Below the pieces are notes generated by a model. It did no database searches, was not told where the DNA came from, and worked only from the letters and a program-made list of their open reading frames with translations. A stretch of DNA of 7,006 bases from an uncultured Desulfovibrio sp. (lineage in GTDB: Bacteria > Desulfobacterota > Desulfovibrionia > Desulfovibrionales > Desulfovibrionaceae): the NCBI GenBank assembly GCA_947177645.1, contig CAMWVJ010000057.1, positions 1 through 7,006 of the forward strand, given 5' to 3'. Below, piece after piece: positions 6,651 through 7,006 of this stretch. Numbering within the stretch: position 1 is the stretch's first letter; every line of letters begins with the position of its first letter. A program made the translations under genes and the position numbers.

Positions 6651-7006
6651 TCATCTTCCTTCTTGCTGGCCGGCCTTGTGCCGCCAGGCTTGCGCGGCGG
6701 CGAGGGCCGGGCGCCGCCGCATCTCGGGGGAAAGGCCGGCTTCGGCCGCGGCGGCGAAAGCGGCGAGCCCGGCCGCATAGTCGGCATTGCGGAAAAAGGC
6801 CGAGCCCGAAACGAGGATGTCGGCCCCGGCGGCCACGAGCTCCCCGGCGTTTTGGAGCGACACGCCGCCGTCCACCTGCACGGGAACGTCGGGCCGCCCC
6901 CATGCGGTGAGCGCCTCGCGCGCCGCGCGCACCTTGGCTGTGGTCTGCGGCAGGAAGGACTGGCCGGAAAAGCCGGGATTCACGCCCATGATGAGCAAAA
7001 GGTCGA
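6651..7006 (-). CDS. rpe: Ribulose-phosphate 3-epimerase, C-terminal part (5' end outside window)
   Basis: Rpe interconverts ribulose 5-phosphate and xylulose 5-phosphate, which feeds transketolase encoded next to it. Only the last 117 or so residues are present, about half of a protein that is usually near 225 residues. The fragment opens in the frame DLLLIMGVNPGFSGQSFLP, the family signature on the strand and loop over the active site. It continues with VQVDGGV, whose Asp is the catalytic and metal-binding residue, then NAGELVAAGADILVSGSAFF, the phosphate-binding strand. Minor departures from the common signature are MGVNPGF where Ser or Thr usually precedes VNPGF, and FSGQ for FGGQ. The C-terminal tail of about 40 residues is Ala-rich and less conserved. 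The stop TGA (6653-6651) overlaps ATG 6654 and ends 2 bases before the preferred tkt start, which suggests translational coupling. Confidence 0.95.
   Translation of the reverse strand, partial: DLLLIMGVNPGFSGQSFLPQTTAKVRAAREALTAWGRPDVPVQVDGGVSLQNAGELVAAGADILVSGSAFFRNADYAAGLAAFAAAAEAGLSPEMRRRPALAAAQAWRHKAGQQEGR

Noticed and set aside
4651..6780. 709-codon open frame on the plus strand opposite tkt
   Set aside because: It is fully antisense to transketolase, whose conserved residues explain the sequence. The lack of stops follows from the scarcity of A and T at third codon positions.
1..7006. CRISPR array, insertion sequence, tRNA, rRNA, toxin-antitoxin or phage genes
   Set aside because: Conserved chromosomal genes fill the window. 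I saw no regular repeat arrays, transposase motifs, terminal repeats or RNA gene signatures.

Overview
The window is high in GC, with third codon positions almost all G or C. All of its genes lie on the minus strand, packed with short gaps or ATGA-type overlaps. Read in the direction of transcription (right to left) they are: rpe (3' part only), tkt, pgk, era, a yggS-type PLP-binding protein gene, fliL, fliN, and the 5' part of a gene I do not recognise. The E. coli-like transketolase and phosphoglycerate kinase, the flagellar genes, the GC content and the long acidic FliN N-terminus all point to a motile Gram-negative bacterium. Desulfovibrio and its relatives (Desulfobacterota) are my best guess, at moderate confidence and by inference only.

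Right part (about 3400-7006): rpe, tkt and pgk form a sugar-phosphate block. Rpe and transketolase carry out the non-oxidative pentose phosphate interconversions, and Pgk is the ATP-forming step of lower glycolysis (reversed in gluconeogenesis). The rpe stop overlaps the first possible tkt start, and tkt and pgk are separated by about 50 bases with no terminator. A strong 14-bp hairpin follows pgk. It lacks a U-tract, but its base pairing is complete only in minus-strand RNA.

Middle part (about 1571-3406): a 160-base gap holds that hairpin, a weak promoter candidate, and two abutting small hairpins just before era, the second with the era Shine-Dalgarno in its loop. era (ribosome-assembly GTPase) overlaps yggS (PLP homeostasis) by ATGA.

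Left part (1-1504): fliL and fliN encode a stator-associated membrane protein and a flagellar C-ring switch protein. A further open frame starts inside the fliN end and runs off the window.

Nothing here looks like a new defence system, mobile element, CRISPR array or RNA gene. The points worth a second look are modest: the GDG-to-GEG change in the transketolase cofactor motif, the duplicated motif in the FliN N-terminus, the era leader structure, the hairpin after pgk, and the unrecognised partial gene. The long plus-strand open frames are antisense shadows caused by the GC-rich codon usage.
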